NCBI RefSeq assembly: GCF_009720835.1
Contig: NZ_WNKZ01000051.1
Span: 1-44,152 of the forward strand
Source of the DNA: Pseudoduganella buxea
Lineage (GTDB): Bacteria > Pseudomonadota > Gammaproteobacteria > Burkholderiales > Burkholderiaceae_D
DNA: 44,152 bases
Direction of reading: 5' to 3'
Shown: piece after piece, positions 8,801-16,040 of the stretch
Layout of the letters: each line of letters begins with the position of its first letter
How positions within the stretch are numbered: the first letter of the stretch is position 1
Position numbers and translations under genes: made by a program
The notes under the pieces: model-generated
Seen by the model: only the letters and a program-made list of their open reading frames with translations
What the model was told of the DNA's origin: nothing
Database searches by the model: none

Positions 8801-8933
8801 ACAGCACCAGCATGAGCAGGGCGGCGCCGTGTCGCAGCAAGGCGGTTCCGCCGCCGGCGCAGCGGCGGCGCAGCGGCGCCGCGTGGTCTTGGTCGATTCT
8901 GGTGTCCATGAGACGTGCTTGGGCATCCGGCAT
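5847..8933 (-). CDS. Hybrid-type sensor: periplasmic two-component propeller with Y_Y_Y domain and HisKA_3 kinase
   Basis: This 1028-residue membrane kinase has an N-terminal hydrophobic export segment (AALLMLVLSFTALAG, about residues 37-51). A long periplasmic region of reg_prop repeats follows, with recurring elements such as GRLWVGGRFGGISVF and GNLWIGTSAGLDRLR, then a Y_Y_Y domain (containing FRYRLEGFDQRWQEAG), one transmembrane helix (TALAVLLGGVLLAALYLL) and the cytoplasmic kinase. The HisKA_3 box is ERERIARGLHDTLLQ, with the acceptor His near residue 817. The ATPase domain has EALFNAARHA, RDDGCGM and GIVGIGERA. Kinases of this layout often sense polysaccharide breakdown products in Bacteroidetes; in Massilia-like bacteria the ligand is generally unknown. 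The start could be 8933 or the ATG at 8909; neither has a strong ribosome binding site. The probable regulator partner is at 4112-4756. Confidence 0.92.
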   Translation of the reverse strand: MPDAQARLMDTRIDQDHAAPLRRRCAGGGTALLRHGAALLMLVLSFTALAGTPALSGYAHTSWNGQRGAPADVVQFTQTRDGWLWISSPHGLFRFDGVDFQRMDSVQGHRLHANNTLGLLTTRDGRLWVGGRFGGISVFSAGRRQLFTEADGLPRGSVMTMTEGPDGGVWVATSTGLGYLAPGATVFRRIGKAEGLPETATRQILFGRDGRQWVSVQGGIYFRDPGQARYRRAWPHIDLMAMAEAPDGTLWGSDGIDKQYRVLPAAPAGNPRPRAELGGNGALFDRTGTMWVLKLDALERRQAPYTGSAANAQQLTRAHGMSGPLPQTAFEDREGNLWIGTSAGLDRLRRTRLQAVPVDTAFDRPGIVVDGHEGVIIGDQRRPLGRYDSAGLRQTLGRLDLTAACRAADGGLWLAGATERWHRNAAGRVTRLPHPPELAGNAAQAMTIDGKGRMWASISRRGLFRIEDGTWHKDGGLPGMPDGLALSLTTDAAGRVWGGFDRNRIAMIGDGRVRVFGEADGLRLGNVQVLLVDGARLWAGGQDGLAWYDGARWHGVGAAGGQRLRGISGLVRTRTGELWLYGSDGISRIDAAHVERLLREPGWQLPLERFDALDGLVGSAEQLRPLPSMAQGSDGRLWFATASEVASLDPAALSRNALAPPVQVLSLHAGELDFPAQASVRLPIGERDLRIAYTALGLAIPERVRFRYRLEGFDQRWQEAGTRREAVYTNLPPGAYRFRVIAANEDGVWNESGATMALEVPPRFVETGWFTALAVLLGGVLLAALYLLRVRRLTAHMRDRMKERLAERERIARGLHDTLLQSVQGLIMLFEQQARRLPLGAEERDRIEQTLELADELMAEGRDCIADLRTAQEPEELSEALSQFGSVLLQQRFTATVNGKPRLLCPRVRDEVRVIAREALFNAARHARAGRVELVIDYRPDGLAVLVRDDGCGMAAAGDKAQQRKHYGIVGIGERARAIGATCTLLSTPGQGTVMQLDIPAERAYPGRRTAALFLRLRQRRRPHAEAA

Positions 8934-9008
8934 GCCGGTGGTGCTTGCCCTGGGTTGGTGAAGGCGGCCATGGCTGGCGCCTGGCCCGTGGGGCGTGAGC
9001 TATTGCCA

Positions 9009-9014
9009 AGTATA
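9009..9014 (-). promoter_or_regulatory. Candidate -10 element for the propeller kinase
   Basis: Read on the minus strand the hexamer is TATACT, five of six matches to consensus, about 75-80 bases before the kinase start. I see no good -35 element, so an activator may be needed. Confidence 0.35.
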
Positions 9015-9046
9015 CATGAGCCCGGCATGGACGGGCAGGGATTGCC

Positions 9047-10771
9047 CTAGGCGTCCGCCTGTGCCGCCCCTTCGTCCACCGGTTCCACTGCTTCAGCCTC
9101 GCCTTCGGCCGGCACCCGCCCGGGAATCAGCACCTGCAGCTGCTCGACCAGCTGGGCGAAGCGCTGCTGCCCGGCGGCCAGTTCGTCCACGTGCATCAGT
9201 ACCCCGTTTGCCTCGATCATCAGCGCTTCGTCGTAGCCGTGCAGCTGCATGTGGTTGATCAGCATCTGGGCGGAGTTGAACAGGATACGCATATTGTCCG
9301 GCAGCCGTTCGCGCGCCTCGCGCATCCATTCGACGGCTTCGGCCAGCTTGCCCGTCTTCCACAGCAGCACGCCCTTGTTCATCATCTCGGCGGCCTCGCG
9401 GCGCGCTTCGGCGATCAGCGCCATGCCTTCCTCGCCCATGCGCGCCTTGTCGAAGATCTTCTGCACTTCGTCCAGCAGCACGGGGTTGTCGTGGTTATTG
9501 CGGATAACGTGGCACAACAGCTCCACGGGTGCGTCCTTGACGCCGACGGCGAACAGCAGGGTCGCCATCTCGATGCAGGTCGCCGTCTGCGGGCGCTTGC
9601 GTTCCTTTTCCAGCATGGCTTCCAGTTCGTCGCCGGACTTGCGGGCGCGCCGGAAGTCACCACTCTCGTGGTACACCAGGCCTTCTGTGATCTTGCTGCG
9701 CAGGGCCACCAGCTCGCCGGGGAAGTCGCGCTGGGCCGTCGCCAGCAGGCGCAGGGCTTCCTTGATGTCGCCCTTCTGGCCGCACACGCGCGCCATGCCC
9801 AGGTAGGCGTCGACAGTGCGGTTGATGGAGTACTCGCCGATGGCGATGCACTTGCGGAAGGCGTGTTCGGCCTGGGGGATGTTCCCGATGCGCAGCGCCG
9901 TGTTGCCCAGGCTGCGCTGGCGCTGCACGGAGTTGGGCGACAGCTTGGCCGCCTTGGCCAGCACCTCGCAGGCATCTTCATGGCGGCCCAGCAGCCCGAG
10001 TGCGCCGGCCAGCTGGTCGTAGGCGTCGATGTAGTAGCGGTTTTCGCCGATCACGCCCTGGAACATCTGGCGTGCCGCCTCGTGGTCGCCATTGGCCAGG
10101 CGGATCTTGCCCAGGCCCGTGCGGGCCCAGTTGTATTCGCGCTCTTCCAGCAGCCGCTCGTAGACGGTGCGCGCCTTGTCCGGCTCACCGGCCTTCAGCA
10201 GCAACGTCGCCTTCATGCGCATCAGGTCGATCTCGTGCACCTTGTGGCGCGCCACCTGGGCGTCGCACAGCCGCGCCGCGCGCAGGTAGTCCTTCTCGAT
10301 ATAGGCCGCGTCGATCTCGCGGAACACCTGCTTCTTGTGCCACACGCGGTTCAGCCGCGTCAGCAGCACGCCTTCCGTGATGGGCTTGATGATGTAGGCG
10401 TCGGGCTGGTGCTCGGCCGCGCCCATGACGGATTCGACGCTTTTTTCCGCCGACACCATCAGCCAAACGCTGCTGGGGATCATCAGGTTGCGCACGCGCG
10501 CTTCCTCCAGCACCTGCTGGCCGTTCTTGCCTTCGCCCAGGTTGAAGTCGCACAGCACCACGTCGTAGTGGGTACGCAGCAGCAGGGTCATGGCTTCGCC
10601 GCCGGACGAGGCCTGATCGATATGGCGGGCGCCGATATTGCGCAGCGACTCGCGCAGCAGCTGGCGGATGCCGACGAAGTCGTCGACGATCAGGTAGCGC
10701 TTCTCGCCCCAGTCGACGTCGGCGATTTCCGCCGTCGGTGCGCCGCTGGCGGTGATGTAGGTGGTCGTCAT
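9047..10771 (-). CDS. Response regulator: receiver domain fused to TPR repeats
   Basis: The 574-residue protein has a CheY-like receiver in residues 25-145, with Asp30/Asp31 in YLIVDDFVG, phosphoacceptor Asp75 in VVLCDFNLGEG and Lys129 in AYIIKPITEG. It has no DNA-binding output. Residues about 155-540 form tetratricopeptide-like helical hairpins (for example YLRAARLCDAQVARH and GNIPQAEHAFRKCIAIGEYS). The output is therefore probably protein-protein interaction; the partner is not visible. The protein ends in an acidic tail. Its ATG overlaps the stop of the upstream kinase (ATGA, 10768-10771), so the two are translationally coupled and should be cognate. Related receiver-TPR proteins occur in Pseudomonas and other proteobacteria with unclear function. 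Confidence 0.92.
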   Translation of the reverse strand: MTTTYITASGAPTAEIADVDWGEKRYLIVDDFVGIRQLLRESLRNIGARHIDQASSGGEAMTLLLRTHYDVVLCDFNLGEGKNGQQVLEEARVRNLMIPSSVWLMVSAEKSVESVMGAAEHQPDAYIIKPITEGVLLTRLNRVWHKKQVFREIDAAYIEKDYLRAARLCDAQVARHKVHEIDLMRMKATLLLKAGEPDKARTVYERLLEEREYNWARTGLGKIRLANGDHEAARQMFQGVIGENRYYIDAYDQLAGALGLLGRHEDACEVLAKAAKLSPNSVQRQRSLGNTALRIGNIPQAEHAFRKCIAIGEYSINRTVDAYLGMARVCGQKGDIKEALRLLATAQRDFPGELVALRSKITEGLVYHESGDFRRARKSGDELEAMLEKERKRPQTATCIEMATLLFAVGVKDAPVELLCHVIRNNHDNPVLLDEVQKIFDKARMGEEGMALIAEARREAAEMMNKGVLLWKTGKLAEAVEWMREARERLPDNMRILFNSAQMLINHMQLHGYDEALMIEANGVLMHVDELAAGQQRFAQLVEQLQVLIPGRVPAEGEAEAVEPVDEGAAQADA

Positions 10772-11469
10772 GGCAGGGTCAGGACGAAGCGCCCGCCGCC
10801 CAGCGGGCCGCCGTTTTCCAGCCGGATGGTGCCGCCCACCTGCCGGCGCTTGTGCATGCGCGCCACTTCGCTGGCGAAGAACAGGCCCAGGCCACTGCTG
10901 TTGGTGAGGAAGTTGACGCCCTGCCCCACCAGTGCGCCCGCCTCCAGCATCGACGGCGGAAAGCCCATGCCGTTGTCGGCCACGGACAGTTCCAGCATGC
11001 CGTCACGCTCGGCGATGGCAAGGCGGATGCGGTCGCGCGTGTAGCGCACGGCGTTGTTGACGGCATGGGCCAGCACGCCGATGACGAGGTCCTCATCGAA
11101 GGTCCACAGCAGTTCGGGCGGTGCTTCCACCTCCAGCGTGATCTGCTTCGATTCAAGCAGGATGCGCACCTGGCTGACCACCTGCTGCACCAGGTCGCGC
11201 ACGGGTACCGTGTTCGGCTCGAACGGGTAGGTGGGCTTGCCCACTTCCTTGTACAGCGCCAGCAGCTGCATCAGGTTGTCCGACAGGCGCCGGGTCTGGT
11301 ACAGCATGTGCGCCATCTGCGGGTAGGCCGGGTCGGCCTGCTGTTCCGGCCTGGCCTGGTCGAGCAGGTTCTCCAGCGTGCCGCCCAGGACGCTGATGGA
11401 GTTCTTCATGTCATGGACGGTCGAAGCCAGAAACATGAACAGCTCGGGGGAGCCGGTGTGATCGTCCAT
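10768..11469 (-). CDS. Small soluble histidine kinase
   Basis: This 233-residue kinase is little more than a dimerisation/phosphoacceptor helix pair and an ATPase domain. The acceptor box is STVHDMKNSISVLGG, with His19 near the N-terminus, so no sensor domain precedes it. The ATPase shows N-box HAVNNAVRYT, G1 VADNGMGFPP and G2 SGLGLFFASEVARMH. It has no membrane helix. A TTG codon at 11484 opens the frame earlier, but that TTG lies within TTGGAG, the ribosome binding site of the ATG at 11469, so 11469 is the real start. Lacking its own sensor, it may receive signals from a chemoreceptor or another protein. It is coupled to the receiver-TPR gene and transcribed from its own promoter with a perfect TATAAT. 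Confidence 0.92.
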   Translation of the reverse strand: MDDHTGSPELFMFLASTVHDMKNSISVLGGTLENLLDQARPEQQADPAYPQMAHMLYQTRRLSDNLMQLLALYKEVGKPTYPFEPNTVPVRDLVQQVVSQVRILLESKQITLEVEAPPELLWTFDEDLVIGVLAHAVNNAVRYTRDRIRLAIAERDGMLELSVADNGMGFPPSMLEAGALVGQGVNFLTNSSGLGLFFASEVARMHKRRQVGGTIRLENGGPLGGGRFVLTLP

Positions 11470-11503
11470 CCTGGAATTCTCCAACGCGGTTTCAGTGGAG
11501 CAG

Positions 11504-11526
11504 ATTATATTAGATGCCGTACGGCA
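11504..11526 (-). promoter_or_regulatory. Promoter (-10 TATAAT) with a 12-base palindromic operator
   Basis: On the minus strand a perfect TATAAT (11504-11509) lies 35 bases upstream of the small kinase ATG. Immediately upstream, where RNA polymerase would cover it, is the perfect palindrome TGCCGTACGGCA (11515-11526). A -35 element is only approximate (GTTGTT/TTGTTG). The arrangement is that of a repressor operator placed between -35 and -10. Confidence 0.55.
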
Positions 11527-11560
11527 ACAACCGACTGAATGCCGTCTACCCCCTGCAAAA

Positions 11561-13255
11561 TCAAGGTTTTGGCAGGATTGCGACAGTCTGGGCGCGATTT
11601 CGTTTGCGCTCTTTCAACAAAAACCGGGCCGGGTCCAGGGCCGCCACCAGGCTCGCTTCCAGGGGTGGCGCTTCGTCTTCCAGCTGGCAGGCCAGCAATT
11701 CGGCCGCCAGCGGCGCCCAGATCAGCCCGCGCGACGCATACCCCAGCAGCGCGTGCAGGTTCGGCTGGCGATCGACGTCGCGCAGCCGTTCCGGCTGACC
11801 GGCCGCGTCGAAGTCCGGCAAGGGCCCTACCAGCGGCAGCCGGTCCGGCGCCATGCAGCGCAGACCGACGCGCCCTTCCAGCGGCAGGCCGGCCGGCACC
11901 CGCGCCTCGCCCAGGATTTCCACTGCCCGCGCCAGGTTTTCCTGCTGGCTGGCGGCGCGCAGGGCACGGTCGGCATCCTTGTCGTAGGTGGCGCCGACGC
12001 TGACGATGCCGTCCACCGGCGGCGTCATGTAGGCCTCGCGGCAGACCACCAGCGGCAGCGCCGCGAAGCGCTGCGCCGCCACGTGGGTGACCTGGCCGCG
12101 CATCGTGTACAGGGGCAGCGGCGCCGTCTGCGGCAGGTGCAGCGCGCCGGCGCCGTTGGCGACGATGACACGGGCCGCGCTGGCCAAGGTGCGCCCGTTC
12201 GCATCGAGCGCATGCCAGGCGTCGCCGCGTCGCTCCAGCCGCAGCGCCTCGGCATGGAACACACGGTGCAGCCGGGTACCGCAGGCGTCCAGCGAGGCGC
12301 GGCAGATCGAGGCCGGATTGGCCCAGCCGCCCTGCCCGAACAGCCAGGCGCCGTGCGGCGTGCTGGAACCCAGCAGGTTCGCGGCGGCTGCGGCGTCGAT
12401 CCAGCGCACGAACTCCTCGGGATAGCGCCACTGGGCCGCCACCTCCTGCTGCAAGGCGGCGTGTTCGGCATCGCGCGCCAGTTGCAGCACGCCGCACTGC
12501 GCGCCCAGCATCGGCACGCCACCCGGCGACAGCCCGCCCAAGCGCTGCCAATGGCGCAGCGCGTACAGGTACGCCGCGCGGGTCAGCCGCGTGGGAATAT
12601 TGTCGTCGCGCGACAGCAGCGGCATGAAGATGCCGGCGCGGTTGCCGGAAGCCTCCGAGGCCGCTTCGGCGTGCCGCTCGATCACCGTCACTTGCCAACC
12701 CCGCGCGCACAGGCGCTCGCAGGCCGCGCTGCCGGCCAGGCCGGCGCCGATGACGATGGCGCTGCGCACGGGTGGCGCGGGACGGGGCGGCTGCGGCTTG
12801 CGGCTGGTGTAGCGGGCCTGCAGCCAGCCATTTTGCGCCGCCGTGTCGTCCCACGAAAAGCCGGCGGCGCGCAGGGCCCGGCGCCAGGCATCGTCGCCAT
12901 CCACGGCCGTCAGCCGCGCATCGGGCACGGCCAGCCTGGCCAGCGCGCGCAGCGACGATACCGGCGCCGGCACGAAGAAGGCGTCGACCCGCGCCGCCAG
13001 CTCGCCGATGCCCGCATCGACGTCGCCCAGCAGGATGTCGAACGTGGTGCGCCCGCCATCGAGCACGAGGCGGTGCAGGCCCGGCACGGCCGTCGGCCAC
13101 GCAGCGCGCAGGCCGGCGTCCTCGATGGCTTCGGCCGGCGGCAAGGTCGCCAGCACGGCGATGTAATGCAAGGTGCGGCCCCCGGCACGCGCCGCGGCCA
13201 GGCGCTCGCCGCGACCGAAACCGGTGTCGAGGATGACGTGACGCGAATCAGGCAA
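11561..13255 (-). CDS. mnmC: MnmC-type tRNA U34 modification enzyme with shortened methyltransferase half
   Basis: The C-terminal ~400 residues are a clear MnmC FAD-dependent oxidoreductase (DAO family): dinucleotide motif SAIVIGAGLAGSAACERL, ASGNRAGIFMPL, the substrate region YTMRGQVTHV and terminal GYASRGLIWAPL. This half converts cmnm5(s2)U34 to nm5(s2)U34 in tRNA. The N-terminal methyltransferase half is reduced to about 165 residues instead of about 250. It begins at HVILDTGFGRG, lacks the usual residues before that point, has GFGRGERL where GTGLNF-type SAM binding is expected, and has lost the DxFAPxKNPEMW-like motif after VDAFFV. The second methylation step may therefore be lost. The most likely start is a TTG at 13255, overlapping the end of tag by eight bases and preceded by AGGAG; an in-frame ATG farther inside tag is possible. 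FAD-domain function is likely, MT function doubtful. Confidence 0.85.
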   Translation of the reverse strand: MPDSRHVILDTGFGRGERLAAARAGGRTLHYIAVLATLPPAEAIEDAGLRAAWPTAVPGLHRLVLDGGRTTFDILLGDVDAGIGELAARVDAFFVPAPVSSLRALARLAVPDARLTAVDGDDAWRRALRAAGFSWDDTAAQNGWLQARYTSRKPQPPRPAPPVRSAIVIGAGLAGSAACERLCARGWQVTVIERHAEAASEASGNRAGIFMPLLSRDDNIPTRLTRAAYLYALRHWQRLGGLSPGGVPMLGAQCGVLQLARDAEHAALQQEVAAQWRYPEEFVRWIDAAAAANLLGSSTPHGAWLFGQGGWANPASICRASLDACGTRLHRVFHAEALRLERRGDAWHALDANGRTLASAARVIVANGAGALHLPQTAPLPLYTMRGQVTHVAAQRFAALPLVVCREAYMTPPVDGIVSVGATYDKDADRALRAASQQENLARAVEILGEARVPAGLPLEGRVGLRCMAPDRLPLVGPLPDFDAAGQPERLRDVDRQPNLHALLGYASRGLIWAPLAAELLACQLEDEAPPLEASLVAALDPARFLLKERKRNRAQTVAILPKP

Positions 13256-13841
13256 GGCGCGCGCACTCCTGCTGGCGGAAGCACGCGGCATCGTGGTCGT
13301 TGACCAGGCCGACGCCCTGCATGTAGGCGTAGATGATGGTGGAGCCGACGAACTTGAAGCCCCGCCTGGCCAGGTCCTTCGACAGCCGGTCCGACAGGGC
13401 GGTCCTGGCCGGCCGGTCGCCCGGCGCGGCGATATGGTTGCACAGGGGCTTGCCGTCCACATAGGCCCACAGGAAGCTGTCCAGGGTCTGGCCTTCGCCC
13501 CTCAGGCGCAGGTAGGCCTGGGCATTGGTGATGGCGGCCGCCACCTTCAGGCGATTGCGCACGATGCCGGGATCGGCCAGCAGCGCGGCCACCTTGTCCG
13601 GGCCGTAGGCGGCGATTGTCCCCGCATCCCAGCGGTCGAAGGCGGCGCGGTAGGTCTCACGCTTGTTCAGGACGGTCTCCCAAGAAAGGCCGGCCTGGGC
13701 GCCTTCCAGGTTCAACATCTCGAACAGGCGCAGCTCGTCGTGGCAGGGCACGCCCCATTCCTCGTCGTGGTAGGCGATATAGCGGGGATTGGCCGGATTG
13801 GCCCAGCTGCAGCGGCAAGGTGGCGAGGGCGTGGTGGGCAT
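13248..13841 (-). CDS. tag: DNA-3-methyladenine glycosylase I
   Basis: The 197-residue protein aligns with E. coli Tag along its whole length: RCSWAN, YIAYHDEEWGVP, LFEMLNLEGAQAGLSW, VLNKRETYRAAF, RGFKFVGSTIIYAYMQGVG and LVNDHDAACF. The zinc ligands known for Tag are present (Cys11, His25, His183, Cys187), as is the conserved Glu46 of the catalytic pocket. It removes 3-methyladenine from alkylated DNA in base excision repair. The ATG at 13841 gives the usual family N-terminus; the frame remains open further upstream but has no family similarity there. Its end overlaps the mnmC start. It is divergent from the M15-like gene. Confidence 0.95.
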   Translation of the reverse strand: MPTTPSPPCRCSWANPANPRYIAYHDEEWGVPCHDELRLFEMLNLEGAQAGLSWETVLNKRETYRAAFDRWDAGTIAAYGPDKVAALLADPGIVRNRLKVAAAITNAQAYLRLRGEGQTLDSFLWAYVDGKPLCNHIAAPGDRPARTALSDRLSKDLARRGFKFVGSTIIYAYMQGVGLVNDHDAACFRQQECARLA

Positions 13842-13928
13842 GGTCGTGCGCGGCGTTCGGGAATTTCGCAGTATAAGTGAAGCCACGGCGTGCGGCCATC
13901 GCGACGCCGAAAACCGGAGCACAAGCGC

Positions 13929-14576
13929 ATGACCAACCCCGATTTCCCTGACAACGGCACCGACACGCCCTGCACGCCCGAGGCGCCTGACCACGCGCCC
14001 GCCACACGCGAGCCCAGCGGCGCCGCGTGGGTGCACCGCATCCCCGGCAGCCGCGCCACCCAGGACCTGGCGCCGTCGTTTCGCACGGCCGTGGAAGCCT
14101 TCCTGGCCGCGATGGCGGCCGCCACCATCCGCGTGCGCATCGCCGCCACCCTGCGCTCCCGCGAGCGCGCCTACCTGATGCACTGGAGCTGGAAGATCGC
14201 CCGCGGCAAGGTCGAGCCGGAAGACGTGCCGCCGATGACAGGCGTGCCGATCGACTGGGTCCATCCGGCGCCGAAAGACAGCATCCGGGCGGCGCAGGCA
14301 ATGGTGGCGGCCTTCGGCATGAGCGGCCTGCGCGCCGCGCCGTCGCTGGACTCGCTGCACCAGGACGGCCGTGCCATCGACATGACGATCTCGTGGCGCG
14401 GCGTCGCCACCATCCGCGACGCGGCCGGCAAGGAAGTCGTGCTGGACCGCCTGCCCCGCACGGGCATGAACCCGCAACTGATCGGCGTCGGGGCCACCTA
14501 CGGCGTCATCAAGTCCGTCGGGGGCAGCAACGACAAACTCCATTGGTCGGCGACGGGGCGCAAGACGCGGGGGTGA
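13929..14576 (+). CDS. M15-like (VanY/endolysin-type) peptidase without signal peptide
   Basis: The 215-residue protein carries the zinc-peptidase signature of the M15/LAS group: SLHQDGRAIDM (His144 and Asp151 in the SxHxxGxAxD pattern) and a later LHWS with His205 as third ligand. A preceding region (about residues 35-125) is helical. Such enzymes cut peptide bonds in peptidoglycan stem peptides. There is no N-terminal signal; the first 30 residues are acidic and Pro-rich. It could act after release by another route or have an intracellular role. The ATG at 13929 follows a weak purine-rich stretch. An 84-base gap separates it from a small secreted protein on the same strand. The family assignment rests on the motif only; full-length relatives may be listed as hypothetical. 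Confidence 0.7.
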   Translation: MTNPDFPDNGTDTPCTPEAPDHAPATREPSGAAWVHRIPGSRATQDLAPSFRTAVEAFLAAMAAATIRVRIAATLRSRERAYLMHWSWKIARGKVEPEDVPPMTGVPIDWVHPAPKDSIRAAQAMVAAFGMSGLRAAPSLDSLHQDGRAIDMTISWRGVATIRDAAGKEVVLDRLPRTGMNPQLIGVGATYGVIKSVGGSNDKLHWSATGRKTRG

Positions 14577-14660
14577 GGCCGGGCTGACCCCGTCCGACAT
14601 GGTTCGATATTCACAGGTCGAAACTGTCGAGCCGCCGGCTGAGCAGCTTGGGAGCGTAAT

Positions 14661-14978
14661 ATGAGGCATCTGCTTGCACTACTCGCTTCGACCTTCATGA
14701 CGACCACCGCGCTGGCTGCGCCGCCGCTGCCCCGCGAGGTGCGTGACTTCATCAAGCATGCCGATCTCTGCGAGCGCCTTGCGGGCAAGTGGGACAGTTC
14801 CCTGCCGCCGGAGCGCCGGCGCTCCATCGAACGGGGTGTCGACCGCCATTGCGCGACCGCACAGCGCCAGCATGGAAAGCTGGCGCGCAAGTATGCCGGT
14901 AACGCGCGCGTACGAAAAATCATCGAGCAGCACGCATACGATGCTGTCCGCCACTTCGACCCCGATCCCGTGCGCTGA
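14661..14978 (+). CDS. Small secreted hypothetical protein
   Basis: The 105-residue precursor has a Sec signal peptide (MRHLLALLASTFMTTTALAA). The mature part of about 85 residues is helical and charged, with two cysteines (in HADLCERLAGKWD and VDRHCATAQ) that could form a disulfide. I recognise no named domain. GGGAG before the ATG at 14661 supports translation. It lies 84 bases after the M15-like peptidase gene and 66 bases before the PP2C gene on the same strand. A role as periplasmic partner or inhibitor of the peptidase is a guess from position alone. Confidence 0.7.
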   Translation: MRHLLALLASTFMTTTALAAPPLPREVRDFIKHADLCERLAGKWDSSLPPERRRSIERGVDRHCATAQRQHGKLARKYAGNARVRKIIEQHAYDAVRHFDPDPVR

Positions 14979-15004
14979 CAGGTCAGTTTTTACCCATGGA
15001 CGAG

Positions 15005-15013
15005 TGCTAGAAT
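15005..15013 (+). promoter_or_regulatory. Candidate extended -10 promoter of the PP2C gene
   Basis: TGCTAGAAT matches an extended -10 element (TGn plus TAGAAT, five of six matches) and ends 31 bases before the ATG at 15045. A T-rich stretch upstream takes the place of a -35 hexamer. Confidence 0.45.
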
Positions 15014-15044
15014 CGGCCGGTCAGCAACCCGCCGCCGGCTCCCC

Positions 15045-15926
15045 ATGACCACCCCACCCCGCCCCCTCGCCATCGACCATATCTCCGCCGGCGCCGACGC
15101 CTTTCACAACGAAGACATGATCGCCGTCTTCGAGCACGATGGCGTGACCGATATCGTGGTGCTCGATGGTGCCACCTCGGTTGCGGAGCACAACTATATC
15201 GATGCGGCGGCTGGCGACGTGGTGTGGTTTGTCAGGCAGTTCTGCCGCCGGCTGGAACCGCTGCTGCACCGCGAGCGCAGCCAGGCCGACAGCGTCAAGG
15301 CGGCACTGGCCGACCTGCGACGGGCTTTCGTGGAGCGCACCGGCGGCGGCGACGTTCCCCTCCATGCCTGGCCCATCGCCGCAATGAGCTGGCTGCGCAT
15401 CGTCGCCACCGGCCCCGCGCTTGCCTTGCAGGCCTACTGTGTGGGCGACTGCAAGACACTGCTGTACCGCGAAGGCAGCGGCGTGGTGGACCTGGACCCG
15501 TACGTGAATCCCCAGGAAGGCATCCTGCTGGCCGAAATCGAGCGCCTGACGCAGGCTGGCGTGGACGCCACCGCGCGCAAGGCCCACCTGCTGCCGATGC
15601 TGCGCGCGCGCCGCGAGCAGCAGAACACGATGGTGGCGCCGGCCATCCTGTGCCTCGACCCGCGCGGTGACCTGGCTGCGCGCACGTTCGCGCTGGCGCT
15701 GGGCCCAGGCGATGTCGTCCTCGGCATGACGGACGGTTTCTACCGCATCGTCGATCCCTACCGCTTGCAGTCGGCCGGTGCCATGGCGCGGCGCTGCATC
15801 ACCGAAGGCGTGGCCGCCGTGCTGGCCGACCTGCGCCATTTCGAGGCGGACCGGCAGCGTGCCGACAGCGGCGCCGTCAAGCGGGCCGACGATGCGTCGG
15901 CCGTGGTGTGCAAGGTATTGGGCTGA
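15045..15926 (+). CDS. PP2C-like serine/threonine protein phosphatase
   Basis: This 293-residue cytosolic protein has the metal-binding signature of the PP2C family: ED of HNEDMIAVF (Asp24), VVLDGATS (Asp41-Gly42), CVGDCKTLL (Gly134-Asp135), LGMTDGFYR (Asp230-Gly231) and ADDASAVV (Asp282-Asp283). These residues hold the two Mg/Mn ions of the active site, so a metal-dependent phosphatase is likely. The spacing between motifs is wider than in canonical PP2C and the protein has no other domain, so it belongs to a divergent group. No Ser/Thr kinase is nearby. The start at 15045 fits the promoter at 15005-15013; a ribosome binding site is weak. Confidence 0.8.
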   Translation: MTTPPRPLAIDHISAGADAFHNEDMIAVFEHDGVTDIVVLDGATSVAEHNYIDAAAGDVVWFVRQFCRRLEPLLHRERSQADSVKAALADLRRAFVERTGGGDVPLHAWPIAAMSWLRIVATGPALALQAYCVGDCKTLLYREGSGVVDLDPYVNPQEGILLAEIERLTQAGVDATARKAHLLPMLRARREQQNTMVAPAILCLDPRGDLAARTFALALGPGDVVLGMTDGFYRIVDPYRLQSAGAMARRCITEGVAAVLADLRHFEADRQRADSGAVKRADDASAVVCKVLG

Positions 15927-15943
15927 GCAGCAGCTGAGCAGCA
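15922..15943 (+). repeat. 11-base perfect tandem duplication
   Basis: GCTGAGCAGCA occurs twice without spacer and is followed by another GCAGC. It overlaps the PP2C stop codon (15924-15926). It looks like a replication-slippage product and may vary between strains. Confidence 0.6.
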
Positions 15944-16040
15944 GCAGCGCAGTTGGTGAGCAGAATTTGGGCGGAAGCGCGCAGGCCGCGCGGCGCCAGT
16001 TGCGCTACCATGGACGTCCCCACTTCGCAGGAGAGCTCCC

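Noticed and set aside
11470..11484. TTG at 11484 as start of the small kinase
   Set aside because: The TTG is part of TTGGAG, the ribosome binding site of the ATG at 11469.
11505..13303. Long frames on the other strand and frames over mnmC
   Set aside because: They lack domains and start signals; the MnmC motifs lie only in the frame ending at 11561.
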